DNA from: Cyrtodaria siliqua
Taxonomy: Eukaryota; Mollusca; Bivalvia; Adapedonta; Hiatellidae
Assembly (NCBI GenBank): GCA_037043455.1
Contig: JAWPHD010011506.1
Location: 1 to 64,000, forward strand
Direction: 5' to 3'
Length of the DNA stretch: 64,000 nucleotides
A program made the position numbers and the translations under genes. Position 1 is the first letter of the stretch, and the number at the start of each line of letters is the position of its first letter. Shown here piece after piece: positions 35,115-47,373 of this stretch. Under the pieces are notes generated by a model. That model was given only the letters and a program-made list of their open reading frames with translations. It made no database searches and was not told the DNA's origin.

Positions 35115-35999
35115 ATGGCGGCGTTATTTGATACTACTAGCTACACTGAAAATTACCTCCGTCTTCATTTACTTGAGGTGAAAGGAGGAACGCCGGTTCT
35201 AAGAGAATTATTTTTAAAGATAGTGAACAATTCGTCGGCCAAAGGAGATGTAGACGTGTATTTAAATTATTTCAAGGATGATTTAAAGCAGGTAAAGTCA
35301 TCGACATCAGCGGAGTACCAGATGCTTTTCCCAAGCCACGGCAAGACAGACATCAACAAGTGGGATATTTCATTACTAGCCTATAAACTAATTCACTGCT
35401 GTACCGTTGAAGGACAACTTAGTATTAAAGGTAAATTGAACCCAAAGGAAATTTTAAAACAGGAAGTTAAGACAACAGGAGGATTGGATTCATTTTTGTC
35501 AATTAACAAGTCAAACATTGTCCAGATGGAATTCACCGACGAACAAAATAAGATACTATATCCCCCAAATGGTCAACCATCGGACATCAAATCATGGGAT
35601 ATAGAAGTTTTACTACGAATATTGTTTTGGCTTTGCGGTCGTGATAACTTACAGAAGGTATGCACTGTATGTAAATACATTGTGACTAGGCAGGTCGCAT
35701 TATGTGATACTGGTATTCGCTTAGCAAAGTTTCTCTCGAAAACTAAACACACATTTAAGAAATTAAGAGAAGATGCAAAGCTATCAGATTCTCAGTATAA
35801 GCAATTGTATCCTAGGGTTTTTACGTCAGATATCGGAAACTGGGACAATGACGTTTTGCTTATCGTTGTCCTTAATGCGTGCCAATCTTTCTCACAGACA
35901 ACATATGATGACGTCAAAACTGTCAGAAACATGCGGAAGGAATTGGGTGCACATGCAGAACGTACCGAGATTACTGATAACGAGTTTAGAGAAAAATAG
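35115..35999 (+). CDS. DZIP3-like HEPN protein, first coding exon up to an in-frame TAG
   Basis: 294 codons from an ATG in good context (AAACATGGCG). Residues 10-35 (YTENYLRLHLL, VKGGTPVLRELF) match the start of the DZIP3-like HEPN family, which is widespread in bivalve NLR-like and adaptor proteins. Three related segments follow: LFP..DINKWDISLL (about 68-97), LYP..DIKSWDIEVLL (144-174) and LYP..DIGNWDNDVLL (228-256), about 80 residues apart. The last precedes DVKTVRNMRKELGAH (267-280), the RN...H signature of HEPN domains, and ITDNEF (286-291). HEPN domains often act as RNases or as protein-interaction modules; which applies here is unknown. The reading frame continues unbroken after the TAG (35,997-35,999) to a donor at 36,316. 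Family assignment is by motif; function is inferred. Confidence 0.78.
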   Translation: MAALFDTTSYTENYLRLHLLEVKGGTPVLRELFLKIVNNSSAKGDVDVYLNYFKDDLKQVKSSTSAEYQMLFPSHGKTDINKWDISLLAYKLIHCCTVEGQLSIKGKLNPKEILKQEVKTTGGLDSFLSINKSNIVQMEFTDEQNKILYPPNGQPSDIKSWDIEVLLRILFWLCGRDNLQKVCTVCKYIVTRQVALCDTGIRLAKFLSKTKHTFKKLREDAKLSDSQYKQLYPRVFTSDIGNWDNDVLLIVVLNACQSFSQTTYDDVKTVRNMRKELGAHAERTEITDNEFREK

Positions 36000-36315
36000 C
36001 AATATTTGAGCGGTGCCATAACTGGCATTTTATGCAGTGAGTTGCCAAATATCAAAAAAGGCATAGAGGACGCAATTTATAATTTTCTGCGTGGCCCGCT
36101 GGACATTATGTCCTCGATAGCTGTATTGACAGAGTGTTACAGGAATTATGACACAAAGTATGATAACATATTGAAGACATTGTCTGTCATCAAATCCAAC
36201 ACTGAATCCATTGCACAAACAATGCAAGTGGGGTTTGCTACCACGAGTCGGAACATTCATCAAAGCGAAAGGAACATAATACAAAAGATGGATTCCGGTC
36301 ATCCACTAATCTTAG
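36000..36315 (+). CDS. In-frame continuation of the HEPN exon after the TAG
   Basis: The same frame stays open for 105 codons after the TAG and ends TTA-G|GTAAAG, a good donor at 36,316, leaving phase 1. It begins QYLSGAITGIL, which fits the helix that follows NEFxxxW in this family. It then becomes a probable coiled-coil or helical linker (YDNILKTLSVIKSN, SRNIHQSERNIIQKM). The frame has no other stop, so either the TAG is recent or this part is still translated by readthrough or after recoding. The open frame beyond 36,316 (to 36,455) is most likely intron. Confidence 0.65.
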
Positions 36316-36886
36316 GTAAAGTACTCAATATTGTCTGCATTTTCCCCCTGCTTCTTCCGTTTTTAGCTCTTGTCCACCTGTCGACCGTCGTCCGCGCTCA
36401 CGTTCACTACCTTAGATGGTTGGAGGTCTGGCTTAGCACAAAGGAATTCAATTAATGCCGTAAACACTTAAGCCTATTGTTCTTAAGTAGTCATTCCTTT
36501 GATATTAAACAACGGAAAAAACATTTAAAGATACTATAGCTGTATATAAGGTTAGTGCGCGTGTACCTAAAGCAAATGGGAGGTTGTTTACGCTTGGTTA
36601 ACTACCAAATTCAAGCTACTGAAACTTGGACTGAAACCCTTATATAAGGCAGTTTTATAGCAAACCGTTTTCATTTATTTACCTGCTACGGTAATGTACA
36701 CCCATTCACTGACAAATAGGTCGGCCTGGTGACAGTACAATGTGACTGAGTATGTTATCATGCTATGTGTCATGCGTGATAGTCCAGTGTGGCAGAATTA
36801 TAATGTTGAGCATTGGGCTCACGTAGAAAATGACCTGATACGATTGAAAGACTTTTCAAAGTGACTTTAAAACATACACACGCGCA

Positions 36887-36917
<31 letters not shown>

Positions 36918-37894
36918 AATTCACAATTTCTGCTCTCAAATAGTTTTACTCGGTATCGTGAGAAACAATAGAACTATTGCAAAGGGGCGAGTTTGGGCTT
37001 GAAAGTCAAAAGTAAACTTTCGTAAGTTTACAGATAATAACTCGTTTATCTTCCACTAATATTGCCTATAAACATATTAACTTAATCTGCATACATATCT
37101 GAACATATTACCATACTAAGTGTTTGCAATATCAATAAAAATGCTTTGTTATAAGTAAAATAAAAATACCTACCGTTTCCTGAGTGCTTCAAAATTGGAA
37201 CCGATTTAAAACTATATCCGACTTTGCGATTGCCGGTTATCAATATTGTCTTGGACAAGTTCAAAACCAGGGGCATATCTGATCCCGACCCTGACCCTAC
37301 CCCCTAATCTCTACCCATGGCCTCGTGCTATTTGTTGCTTCTAACACTCAATCCTGAACTCCCCCTCCCACAACCACCACCCTTTTCCACCTACACACAC
37401 ACCTTTTTTTAAAGCACAGAAGCGTTGTTTTTATTCATTTACCATCAAATTTGCCGGACAGTTTTTATGAATGAGATAAAATATATATAAAAACCTTATG
37501 GACAACATACAGCCTTAAACCAGTAAAGCGATATTATTTCTGCAATAATTAAATCGAATTTATTTCTGAAACAATTGCAAAAGAACACAAATATGAATGT
37601 ATATATCAATACATGACTTTCCTCATTATTGTGCGATTACCGGACAGACAGATTGTGGACCATATGATGACGTCTACCTTTATCTTTATATGACGGTAGC
37701 GTTTGATGTTTGTCATTAATTGTGTGTTTCATACCCTTAACGGTTTGTTCTCTTGATGCTCATTGAGTACTTACTTTGTGAATTTCTAGGCTTTTTATAT
37801 TATATATACATGATCATGTATGTGTTTTACTTAAATATTGCCTATTAATGCTGGCTTGTTTGTTAGAGATTATAACCTGGCCGGGATAACTGTA
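36316..37894. other. Intron 1, proximal part
   Basis: Non-coding. A CACG/ACGC tetranucleotide run lies at about 36,880-36,916. No other assigned feature. The whole presumed intron runs to 52,204. Confidence 0.55.
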
Positions 37895-38110
37895 TGTACA
37901 CTGTCCTGTTTATTGGGATGACAATAGGATAGTAATGAGGTTTGGTGCACATTAGAACCTGCTTTAAACCACCAGAGGCTTATTGGCCGCTGACCGTTCC
38001 AAGGCGGTAGCCCTATTGTCAACCATGTTGTGTTTTAGATGTCATATATTTCCTTTAATTCATCTTTATAGTTGTTTTTCGGTTGACTGTCGTCCTTGAA
38101 GTCTACTGTT
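37895..38110 (-). repeat. Dispersed repeat family F1, copy f
   Basis: Reverse complement of the F1 family: GACTGTCGTCC near 38,085, CTGACCGTTCCAAGGCGGTA near 37,992, and a match to GGTGCACC..TTATCCT further left. Confidence 0.75.
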
Positions 38111-38144
38111 ACAGCTCGATCTTATATCTACTTTTGTGTAGTAC

Positions 38145-39600
38145 GCTACTGAGTTTGCTAGGTAAACTCTTCACTATAAGTTAAAATAATTGGGCTGAAA
38201 ATTACACTGTGTATATCGAGGCACACGCAGGTTTCCGCAAACACATGAGAACAGTCGATAACATGTTTGTACTGCATGGAGTTATATCCAATATGATTAA
38301 TACTGGACAACAACTTTTATTGTGGGGTGTTTGTTGATTTTACGAACGCTTTTGACTGCATTGTGAAAAAAACCTATGGTTTAAATTAATAAAACTAGAG
38401 ATAAGAAGTAAAATATTTGATATTATAAAATCAATGTATAACTCAATAACATCAAGGGTAAAACATAATAAGTGTCTAAGTGTTGAGTTGACTTGTACGC
38501 TAGTTTGCGCCAAGGTGAATGTTTGTCTCCGTTTTTATTCTTAATGTTTTTTAAATGATCTGGAAGAAGAGTTTATATTACATGATGCTGAGAGAGTCGA
38601 CATTAATACAATGAAACGTGTTATATTACTAGTGTATTTTTGTTGTTGTTTTTTTTTGTTCTAAAACTGCAACTGGAATTACAGAAACGATTTGATATTT
38701 TAAGTGATTTCTGTATAAGTTGAAAATTAAAAGTAAAGACAACAAAAACAAAGGTCATTGTTTTTCGTAAAGCGGGTTCATTGCCTAGGACCTTTTGTTA
38801 CCTTGGAATTGTCTTCACTCAATTTGGATTAATTTAATGAAACACATGTCACATTAGCAGGCCTAGCACAGAAGGTAAAAATGAATGAATGTGTGTATAA
38901 GTTTACGAATATCTCTATTATTCACAACTTGGATTTGTTTGATTTGTTTGATACACTTGTACTTCCAGTTCTGAGCTATGGATCTGAGGTATGGGGATTT
39001 TCTACGGCTTTGAATATTAAGAGTGCATGTAAAATGTATTGAATGTATAAGGTGTATAACGGTGTACACATAATGATTTTATTTAGAGAATTTGGAAGGA
39101 TTAATCTAATCAACCGTAGGTATTTCAATATTTTAGAATATTGGACAAAGGTCATTGGATGTCATGAAAATAAATGTGTAAAACATGTTTATAATTTGAT
39201 GAGAGTGGGTGCTGAATTACACACAAACAAAACAAATTGGGTAACTTCATTAAAACAATTTTTAACTTCACTTGGTTTTCAGGATGCAAGGTGTAGGTTC
39301 ATTGAAATAAATCATTGTTCCAATGATTTATTTCTGTATAATGTAAAACAAAGATTGCAGGATAACCTTTTTCAAAATTCAAGTGGAGCAAAACTGTTTT
39401 GAAATCTTACTAATATGTTTCAAATACAACAAAATATAGAAATGCATTCAATTTATCAAAATTAAGACTTTAATCTCATAACTTACAAACAGAAGCTGAT
39501 AGATGGCATCAGCCGAATAGCATACCATTAAATCAATGTAAATGTATCACATGTGCAAAACTAGAAGATAAATATCATTTTTTGTTGAACGTTCGTTATA
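38145..39600 (+). mobile_element. Decayed non-LTR retrotransposon, RT plus C-terminal region
   Basis: Interrupted frames read LLSLLGKLFT-like, then HAGFRKHMRTVDNMFVLHG, then VDFTNAFDCIV (RT motif A with its catalytic Asp), a degraded GVRQG/LSPFLF region, LNDLEEEF, and TKTKVIVFRKAGS..CYLGIVF. An open stretch 39,043-39,402 covers the post-RT part (RRYFNILEYWTKVIGCHEN, NWVTSLKQFLTSLGF). The order of motifs matches jockey/CR1-like LINEs of molluscs. Many stops and indels make it inactive. It lies in the first intron of the HEPN gene, in the gene's orientation. Confidence 0.8.
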
Positions 39601-39632
39601 TTATTTGATAAGAAAAAATATATAAATATACT

Positions 39633-39710
39633 TTGTGGAGGGGAGACATATTGTTTTGTGCTGTCTGTCTGTTTATCTGTCTGTTGTCTGTCTGTTGTGT
39701 CTGTCTGTAG

Positions 39711-39741
<31 letters not shown>

Positions 39742-41660
39742 ATGTCTGTATGTCTGTCGTCTGTCGTCGGTATGTCACAGACTTTGTCCGGACTAGTTTT
39801 CCAGAACCCCTGGCCGGATTAGAAAAAAACTGTGCAGGGATGATCAGTACCCAGTACAAGTCTAATTGTGCATATCGTCGCCATGCGTCGGTTGAGTGAT
39901 TTGTGGCGGAGTTATGGCCGTTTAAAAGTTTTAATACACAAACTTTGTCCAGACTTGTTCTCCTTAACCCTTTTCCGGATTTTAACGAAACTTTGCAAGG
40001 ATGATCAGTACCAAGCCTTTTTATTCATATCTTCGCCGTGTTCCGGTTGAATGCTTTTTAGCAGAGTTATGGCCCTATATAGGTTTTAATACACGAAATG
40101 TGTCCGGAATAGTTCTCTTGAACCACTTGCTGGATGTCAACGAAACTTTGCAGACATGATCAGTACCAAGCCTAGTTGTACATATCGTCGTCGTGTTACA
40201 TTTTTTTTGGCGAGTTATAGCCCTATAAATGTTTTAATAACATTGTCCGGACTAGTTCTCCTGAACCCCCGGCCGAATTTCAACGAAACTTTGCAGGGAT
40301 GATCAATACCAAGCCTTGTTATGCATATCATCGCCATGTTTCGGTTGATTAATTTTTGACAGAGTTATGGCCCTTTAAATGTTTTAGTACACAGACTTTG
40401 TCCGGACTAGTTCTTCTTAACCCCTTGCCTGATTTCAACGAAATTTTGCAGAGATGATCAGTACCAAGTGTAGTTGTGCATATTGTCATCGTGTTCCGAT
40501 TGAATGATTTTTGGTAGAGTTATGGCCCTTTAAAGGTTTAAATACACAAACATTGTCAAGACTAGTTCTCCTGAACCACTGTCCAGATTTCAACGAAACT
40601 TGGGAATGAAATACATGATATATAGGGTCCTATAGAAACCACAGCGTCCGAAAGCAATGGCATTGTAGGTCCGCACTGTACTGCAAACAAGGACTTTAAA
40701 CTACAATAAAAGAGACAAAAAACAACAGAAAGGGTGATGAAGACAGGGTTACCGACTTGGAACGGTCAATAGGCAATAAGGCCTACTGGTTAGCTTGAAT
40801 CGATTTTATATGCGCACAATCCTCGCTATTATCCTGTCTTCAGCGCCCAAATAGACAAGACAATGTAAACAAAACTACATCCCATCAAAAGGAAATCTCT
40901 AACAATAAAGTCAACATCCAGAGAAACTAGCTAAAGATATACATACAAAATAATTAACATCTCAGGATGTATCCAGAAGCGTACTGAACAACCATAGTAG
41001 TTGCAGCTAAAGAGAAAACCAATCTAGGGTACGACCAGAAAACCCGAGGGACGAAAGCTCATGCACCCACCTCTCTTAGTTGGGGTTTCAGTAGGTACAA
41101 TCATAGAGTCCCAAGAGGTAGTCCAAGTCTTTTTTGCCCATGTTGTCGCCGTGTTCTGGTTGAATGACTTTTGGCAGAGTCAGGGCCTTTAAATGTTTTA
41201 ATACACACATTTTTCCCGACTAGTTCTCCTAAACCACTTGCCGGATTTCAACGAAACTGTATCATCGCTGTGTTTTGGTTGAATGATGTTTGGCAGAGTT
41301 ATGGCCCTTTAAATGTTTATTACATAAACTTTGTCCGGACCTGTTCTCCTGGATCCCCTGGTCAGATTTCAACGAAACTTGGCAAGGATGATCTGACCAA
41401 GCCCAGTTGCGGATATCTTTGCCATGTTCCGGTCAATTTATTACTTATGGCCCTTTAAATGTTTTAATACACAAAATTTGTCCAGACACGTTCTCCTGAA
41501 CCCCTAGCCGGATTTCAACGAGACTTGGCAAGGATGATCAGTACAAAGCCTAATCACGCATATCCTCTTTGTGTTCCATGTGAATGATTTTTTGCCGATT
41601 TATGATATTTTCCCTAGTCATGCTAGTGAGGGAGACATCTGTTTTTACTAAAAACAACCT
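39633..41660. repeat. Tandem-repeat element, units of about 155 bp, with a CTGT microsatellite
   Basis: Begins GTGGAGGGGAGACATATTG and a (TGTC)n tract (39,660-39,760), and ends GTGAGGGAGACATCTGTTTT. Between them about eight units share TTGTCCGGACTAGTTCTCC, TTTCAACGAAACTT, GGATGATCAGTACCAAGCC and AGAGTTATGGCCC. GGGAGACAT at both ends suggests one bounded element. An F1 copy (40,625-41,125) interrupts the array. Open frames at 39,868-40,050 and 41,171-41,458 only cross units. Confidence 0.8.
40625..41125 (+). repeat. Dispersed repeat family F1, copy e (longest)
   Basis: Contains the core ACTTGGAACGGTCA and runs on through CTCAGGATGTATCCAGAA, AATCTAGGGTACGAC and GGGACGAAAG..ATGCACC. The distal half pairs with the minus-strand copy at 51,380-51,575. 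It sits inside the 155-bp tandem array. Confidence 0.75.
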
Positions 41661-44554
41661 CTAGTTAAAAGAACTCATAAGATATCAAATGCTTTAAAAA
41701 AGAAAGCAATACCATATATAGTTGTGTTGCAATAAATGACATAATAGTAAGAGAAACTCATCTACGGATGTAGCAGTCCAAAGTGTGACGTCTTTTTTTC
41801 ATAACTGCATTTCGGGAATTGCTAAATAAAAGGAAAAACACAAAACTAAAGTAGCATTCTGACTGGTATCCAAAATTACAATTATGGAATTTTATGAATA
41901 TTGAACAAGGAGATCTATGATAAATATAAATAAGTAGAACACTTCCTTGCTTTTAACTTGAAATCGACGACGTCAGAAAAAATCACGGAGCACTAAAATG
42001 TACGTCAATTTTCATCGCAGATTTCATATATTCAATTTAGTCGAAACACGTTTACTGCTTTGGACATTATACAAGAAGTGTTGAACTTATAACGTAACAC
42101 TTTCATTTTGTAATTTAATTAAATGTATTGATATTTACCCCGAATGTTTTCATTTAATGATTCCTTTGATATAAAACAATGTGACATGAACAATAATGTG
42201 CTTCATATGTTGATGCATCCATATTTTTGTAAAGGGAAGAGAATGAGATTTGATGAAAATATCTTCAATTATAAATATAAACGCAATATGTTTTCAGGAA
42301 ACATTGCTTGTAAAATTGTCATTTAAATTTATATTATTCCGATATGTCCATGTGTGAAAGTAAAAAAAATGAAATATGTATTTTATTTATTGTTTTGCTA
42401 TTTTTTCGGTTTGCTCGTTTTCGTGAACATTAACATGAAATTCAATGCTATTAAAGTGATAAAATTGATGAAAAATCTAGTTCAAACCATCAGTTGCAGG
42501 AATTGTTATGATTTTGTTTATTTCGCCAATTGTTTTCTCGTTAAGGGCAAATCATTTAGTATGAAAATACCAGATTGATGATTTCATGTTCATCGTCATA
42601 TGCATGCCATCTTCGGGATGGCTCAAAATTTCGTACTATTGACATTTTAAATATGGAGTTCTGCTCAATCCGGAGCAGTTGACACTACCGTTCATGAACT
42701 GTCTCAATCAAACCGAGACTGTAGTATGTATATTATTTTTCCATTTACATTTATCGTGTTCGACGATTTCCACATTTCTCCTTTCATATTCCTTTTAATA
42801 CTTTATTATTATAACACGATTGAAAAGATGTTACTTAACACACACATTTAGAAACAATGACAACAAAACTAAAAAACAATTGACCAAAGATACGTTTATA
42901 TAGTATGTGATAAACAGTACCAATAACTATTCATCATTTTGCCTTACAAAATATGAAAAAATGCTTATTTTTGGTAATTGATAAAAATCATCTGTTAATA
43001 CGAGCAAACTGTCCGATTATCTGTCAGTTTCATAATATTGCGTTAAAATTCACACTTTTAATTCATGTTTTATATTAAAATTAAACTTACGATCATATTT
43101 AAATGAAAACACAGTTTTTAACAATCAGTATTATATTAAGCATTTGATGGATTTATTTTGGTTTAAGGTAAAACTGTACGGCATTAGAAACATAATAGAT
43201 TTAAAATTTGAAAATAGCAGGCAACTAATTAAAAATTATAGTTAAAGCGAACCGCGTGAAATCGGAAATTATGTTTAAATGCATCATGTCTAAATGACAG
43301 TCTCACCCAATTAAATCACGTATTTTTAATGACGTCACTTCGGATGAAGAAACAAATTTTGACCAAAATTGTTTCGCTATAAGTTGTAAACCTTGTGTAC
43401 ATGTGTTACGCTACTTTCAATGGTATTATAGTGTTTTAACTCCTTTCAAAGGGAAACAATATGCAGACATGACTTTGAATTATATTTGGCGCCGAACTTC
43501 AAAAGGAGACAATATGCTGACAAAGGTTTGAAAATGATACGACCACCGATTGAGCGTGACCATTGCACACATTCGGTATAACACGAATGGATAAGTAATT
43601 TGATCACAGTCTTTTATCTGTGTATTTGACATAACACGGTGGACTAGGGAAAACATGAAAACAGGGTGTTTTAATTAGTGTCATGTGTGATTATTTCTGA
43701 TTAAATTTAAATTGATATAACATGTTATCCCATCCTTTTGTATTACAAAATACAGATGACGTTGAAACGTGCATGTGTTAATGTGATGTATGCATATATT
43801 ATGTGAATATCTAAATCACAGTTTGTGTATTAATTGGTTATTATATGAAGATTTCTGTCATTTTGTCCATAGAAATAAATCCAAGAACGATATATATTTT
43901 ATAAATACATGTATATGTCATATTAAATTTGAACACGGTTATACATTTGGTATTCATGTATTGTATCTTATTCTCAACTTTAAATAAAATAAAAAATTGG
44001 CATGCGCATCCTACCGTATGCTGCATTTACAGCGCCTGCTTTCATAAAATGTGTGCATATGTAAGCAGATGACTTATAAATATATCATAGCCTTACATAT
44101 AAAATAAACAAAGGGATAATGTACAGTAATTTATAATAATAATTATACAACACTAACTTGTTTTTAGAAGAGTCACATCACTGTTGCAGTTCGCATACGA
44201 TCAAACGAAAGGAAATTGTGTGATTAAGCTTGTTTCTATTAAAGCTAAACAGACATCGCTTTAAAGAAAAATAATTACCTCTCATATCATCTTTAAATGA
44301 TCTATCTAATTTGTGTACGTTTCTCAAAACAAATAATATTAACAACGATATGTATATTATGTTCTTTTATATTTGATCAATTCGTAAGACGGTGGGTAAC
44401 TTAGCGCGACTTGCATACATGTGCGAAAAAAACATTAACTGTCCGCGCAAGTTTTCATGGGTAAATTATTATTCGGCGGATAAATTGGTTTTAAGACTTG
44501 TTTCTAATCCAGTGTATGTAGGTCTATGCTTTAGATAATAGGTGAAATAAATAA
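41661..44554. other. Intron 1, unassigned, with one small hydrophobic ORF
   Basis: Mostly AT-rich with nothing recognised. A 69-codon plus-strand frame from the ATG at 42,369 to 42,578 starts with a strongly hydrophobic stretch (YVFYLLFCYFFGLLVFV), as in a signal anchor, and later has SCRNCYDF. It could be a stray exon or chance; no family is assigned. Confidence 0.4.
42585..42722 (+). repeat. Short dispersed repeat (pairs with 55,848-56,010, inverted)
   Basis: Shares GCCATCTTCGGGATGGCT, GTACTATTGA, GAGTTCTGCTCAA and CAATCAAACCGAGAC with the reverse complement of 55,848-56,010. No coding content. Confidence 0.8.
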
Positions 44555-44675
44555 AGAATATTATGTCAGTGCATTTTACTATCAAGTTTATTAGGCGAGA
44601 CTTAGAAAACGAAGAATGGCGTGGCTCTCCCGAGCCTAATAAACTTGATTGTAAAAGGCACTGACATAGTATTCT
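44555..44675. mobile_element. Hairpin MITE
   Basis: 121 bp. Arms 44,555-44,596 and 44,634-44,675 are reverse complements at 39 of 42 positions (TATGTCAGTGC..TTTTAC..ATCAAGTTTATTAGGC) around a 37-bp spacer. Target duplication not resolved. Confidence 0.8.
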
Positions 44676-45576
44676 ATTTATCATGTCGATTATTCACATT
44701 TTCTGTATGAATTACTATTATTACCTATTTGTCAGAATGTAACTCTTATCGAGGACGCCGTCATGTGTTTGTTTTATGACGTCAGGCAACGTTACGTGCA
44801 TGACGTCAGATAACGTTACGTACAATAAACGCCGAGGGATTCCGCATTTATTCGCTCTATTGGTCAGTGCAAAGCAACATTTATTAGGTCACCCCTTTGT
44901 TAGGCAGAAAAGTGCATATCTGCATGATAAAGTTGTTTAACTGAAACTATACTGTTTTGCTATCTTCTCCGCATATATATCTATATTATGCGATGAAAAG
45001 CAATATAAAAAGTACAGCATAAATACAGGCTATTTTAAAAACGAGTCCCTATTCATAACGAGTTTCATAAATCATATATGAAATGGGATGGGGACCAGTT
45101 GAATATTCGTTTTATCACATAGCATTAGTCAAATATGTACAATATAATTCAGATGAACATGAACAAGCCAGGACTTCAGACAAACGTTAGCACCAAAACG
45201 TCATAAATGCACGTCTTTTGACGACAAAACGTGTGACGTCATAACGTTGGGTATCAAAGAGTTCATGTTTTATATCTTTACCAAGGGCAGTTTACGCTGA
45301 CTTGTTAAAAAAAATACACTGATTTGTATAACGTTATTTTTTTTGTTGGTAAATACTGAGGTTGTATTGCACATGTGTACATACAATAGAATATTAAATG
45401 GGTGTTCGACACTGCTAACAAGGGACGTTATGTAATAAATAATAATAACAATAACATAATTTAAAACAAACCAAATCGTGTTTATGTCTTGCATGCTGTA
45501 TGTTGTGTAGTGTTTTTCCTTAGTGTGCTTTTCCTTTTTTCTTTTTTTTTAAATAGTTCTTTGTATAAGTACACAT
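44676..45576. other. Intron 1, unassigned
   Basis: No recognised feature. Several TGACGTCA-like palindromes (about 44,760-44,815 and 45,200-45,245) occur, but they are short and of uncertain meaning. Confidence 0.4.
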
Positions 45577-46368
45577 CGTCCCATCAACGCAATAACTCTG
45601 TAAGCGACATATTTTCAGAAAACTACTTTTTTACATAAATGGGTCTCTCATATTGAGATACATGTTCTATCAAAAGATAAGTGTTGATTTGGCACTTTTC
45701 GGGATTTTATTTCATTAGATGCACAACTCACTATCTGCAGTCATGAAAAAGTTCAATGCAACAACTCAATAAGTGCACTTACGGAGTTGTTGCATTGAAT
45801 GTTTCAATGCAAAATCTCTGTAAGTGCACTAACAATAACTCTGTGAGTGCACTTGCAGATTTATTGCATTCAATTAATCTGAGTATCATCACTTATGACA
45901 AACAAGACTGTGATGTCACTAAATTAATATGATGTCATATTTTTTTAATTTATTATTTAGCTTATAAAATATATATTATTCATACAAAAAAGGAAACATT
46001 TTACAGTTTTCCACCAAAATAAAACTTAAATCACTGATCAACACAGGTTGATATTGAACTCTAAAACCATAGATTAAAAAGAAAAAATACAAAATTTTAT
46101 TGTAATTATTAAGATTATTAAGATTAAGACCTTAGTTATATTTGAGCAATTTACATCTTTACAATGGACCTGTTAATTAGAAATTGACGAAAATAGTCAT
46201 TTTGTTTTTATCAATATAAATGTGATTGCCCGTGTTTTATCTTTCCTAATAAAATACTTGTTAGATATTAGTTTTATCCTCATTGAATAATAGAAAATAA
46301 TTCCCCATTTGATGTAATTCTATCCTAATAGAATTAATTACCTGTTTTACTATATCAATGCTATCCAG

Positions 46369-46498
46369 AATATTACATTGCTGTGAGGGTGAATATTACC
46401 TGAGAAAAATAATGTCAACCATATTAGTTGGAGCCGAGGTAGACAATTTCTTTCTGAAGGTTGAACATTTTCACTCACCCTCACAGGAATGTAATATT
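46369..46498. mobile_element. Short inverted-repeat element (MITE-like)
   Basis: Arms 46,369-46,392 (AATATTACATTGCTGTGAGG..) and 46,475-46,498 are reverse complements over 24 bp with one mismatch. The total length is 130 bp and there is no coding content. It is nested in the 5.1-kb element. Confidence 0.7.
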
Positions 46499-47373
46499 TA
46501 TTTTATTATAATGAAAAATACATGAAAAAATAATTGGTTCTGCTGAATACTAAAATATAAACATTATTTTGAAATAAATCATTACAAAAATTGTTTGTAC
46601 ACTTTAATAAATCAACCGTAAAAGCAAAGATAAATAATTTTATATGTGTGCATTGAGTTTTTCTAAACGGGCGCTCATCATTTGTGTGCATGTAACAGTG
46701 TATTTAGCGGCCAATAGTGAAAGTGTTTCATGGTCCGTCTATGGAAGCTCAGCATGTTCAACATTGTGTTTAAGACTTGTTGATTCATTTACAAGTGTGT
46801 ATATAATGGTGTAGCGGGTAATAGGGGGAAATGTTTCAGAGTTTAACAATTTTATTTAAGGTAGGTATGATAACAGAAAATAAGTACCAGTATGTTTAAT
46901 ATCTACTTCATAGAAAAGAATTACCTGTATGCTATCCAATCTCATAGAAAAGAAATTTGCATGTGTTTTTTGTGTCTGTGTAATTTAATTAATACCGTTA
47001 CAAACAAACGGTAATTTAAATTAATTTAGTGGCATCAAACTTTGTACAGGTAATGGTGAGGACGATGCTTGATTGTGAAAAGCTACTTAAGAACTGAGGT
47101 CAAATTAGTTATTATTGATAAACCAATTACTCAGACATTAAGACAAGTCATAGTAGTATTTATTTTGACCTGCAACAAGTGTTGTGTCTACCCCATGATG
47201 CTATGCATCAAGTTTATTCTCCGCGCCCAAGTTAAGCAACTTTTAACTTATCCATTTACTCTATGGGGTCAGGTGACGGCTTTTTATATATTTGGAATGA
47301 AATAATTGCAAAAAGGGAATCCTGTGAGGTGTTTATATGCTTTTGGAAGCAATGGCTGCTATTGATAACTGTT

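Noticed and set aside
36316..36455. Extension of the HEPN frame beyond the donor
   Set aside because: The phase-matched acceptor at 52,204 and the family-like peptide ending at 36,315 favour splicing; the extra 46 codons look like intron.
44760..45245. Cluster of TGACGTCA-like sites as a CRE-type promoter
   Set aside because: Sites are few and short, with no associated exon or start signal. Chance in this amount of sequence is likely.
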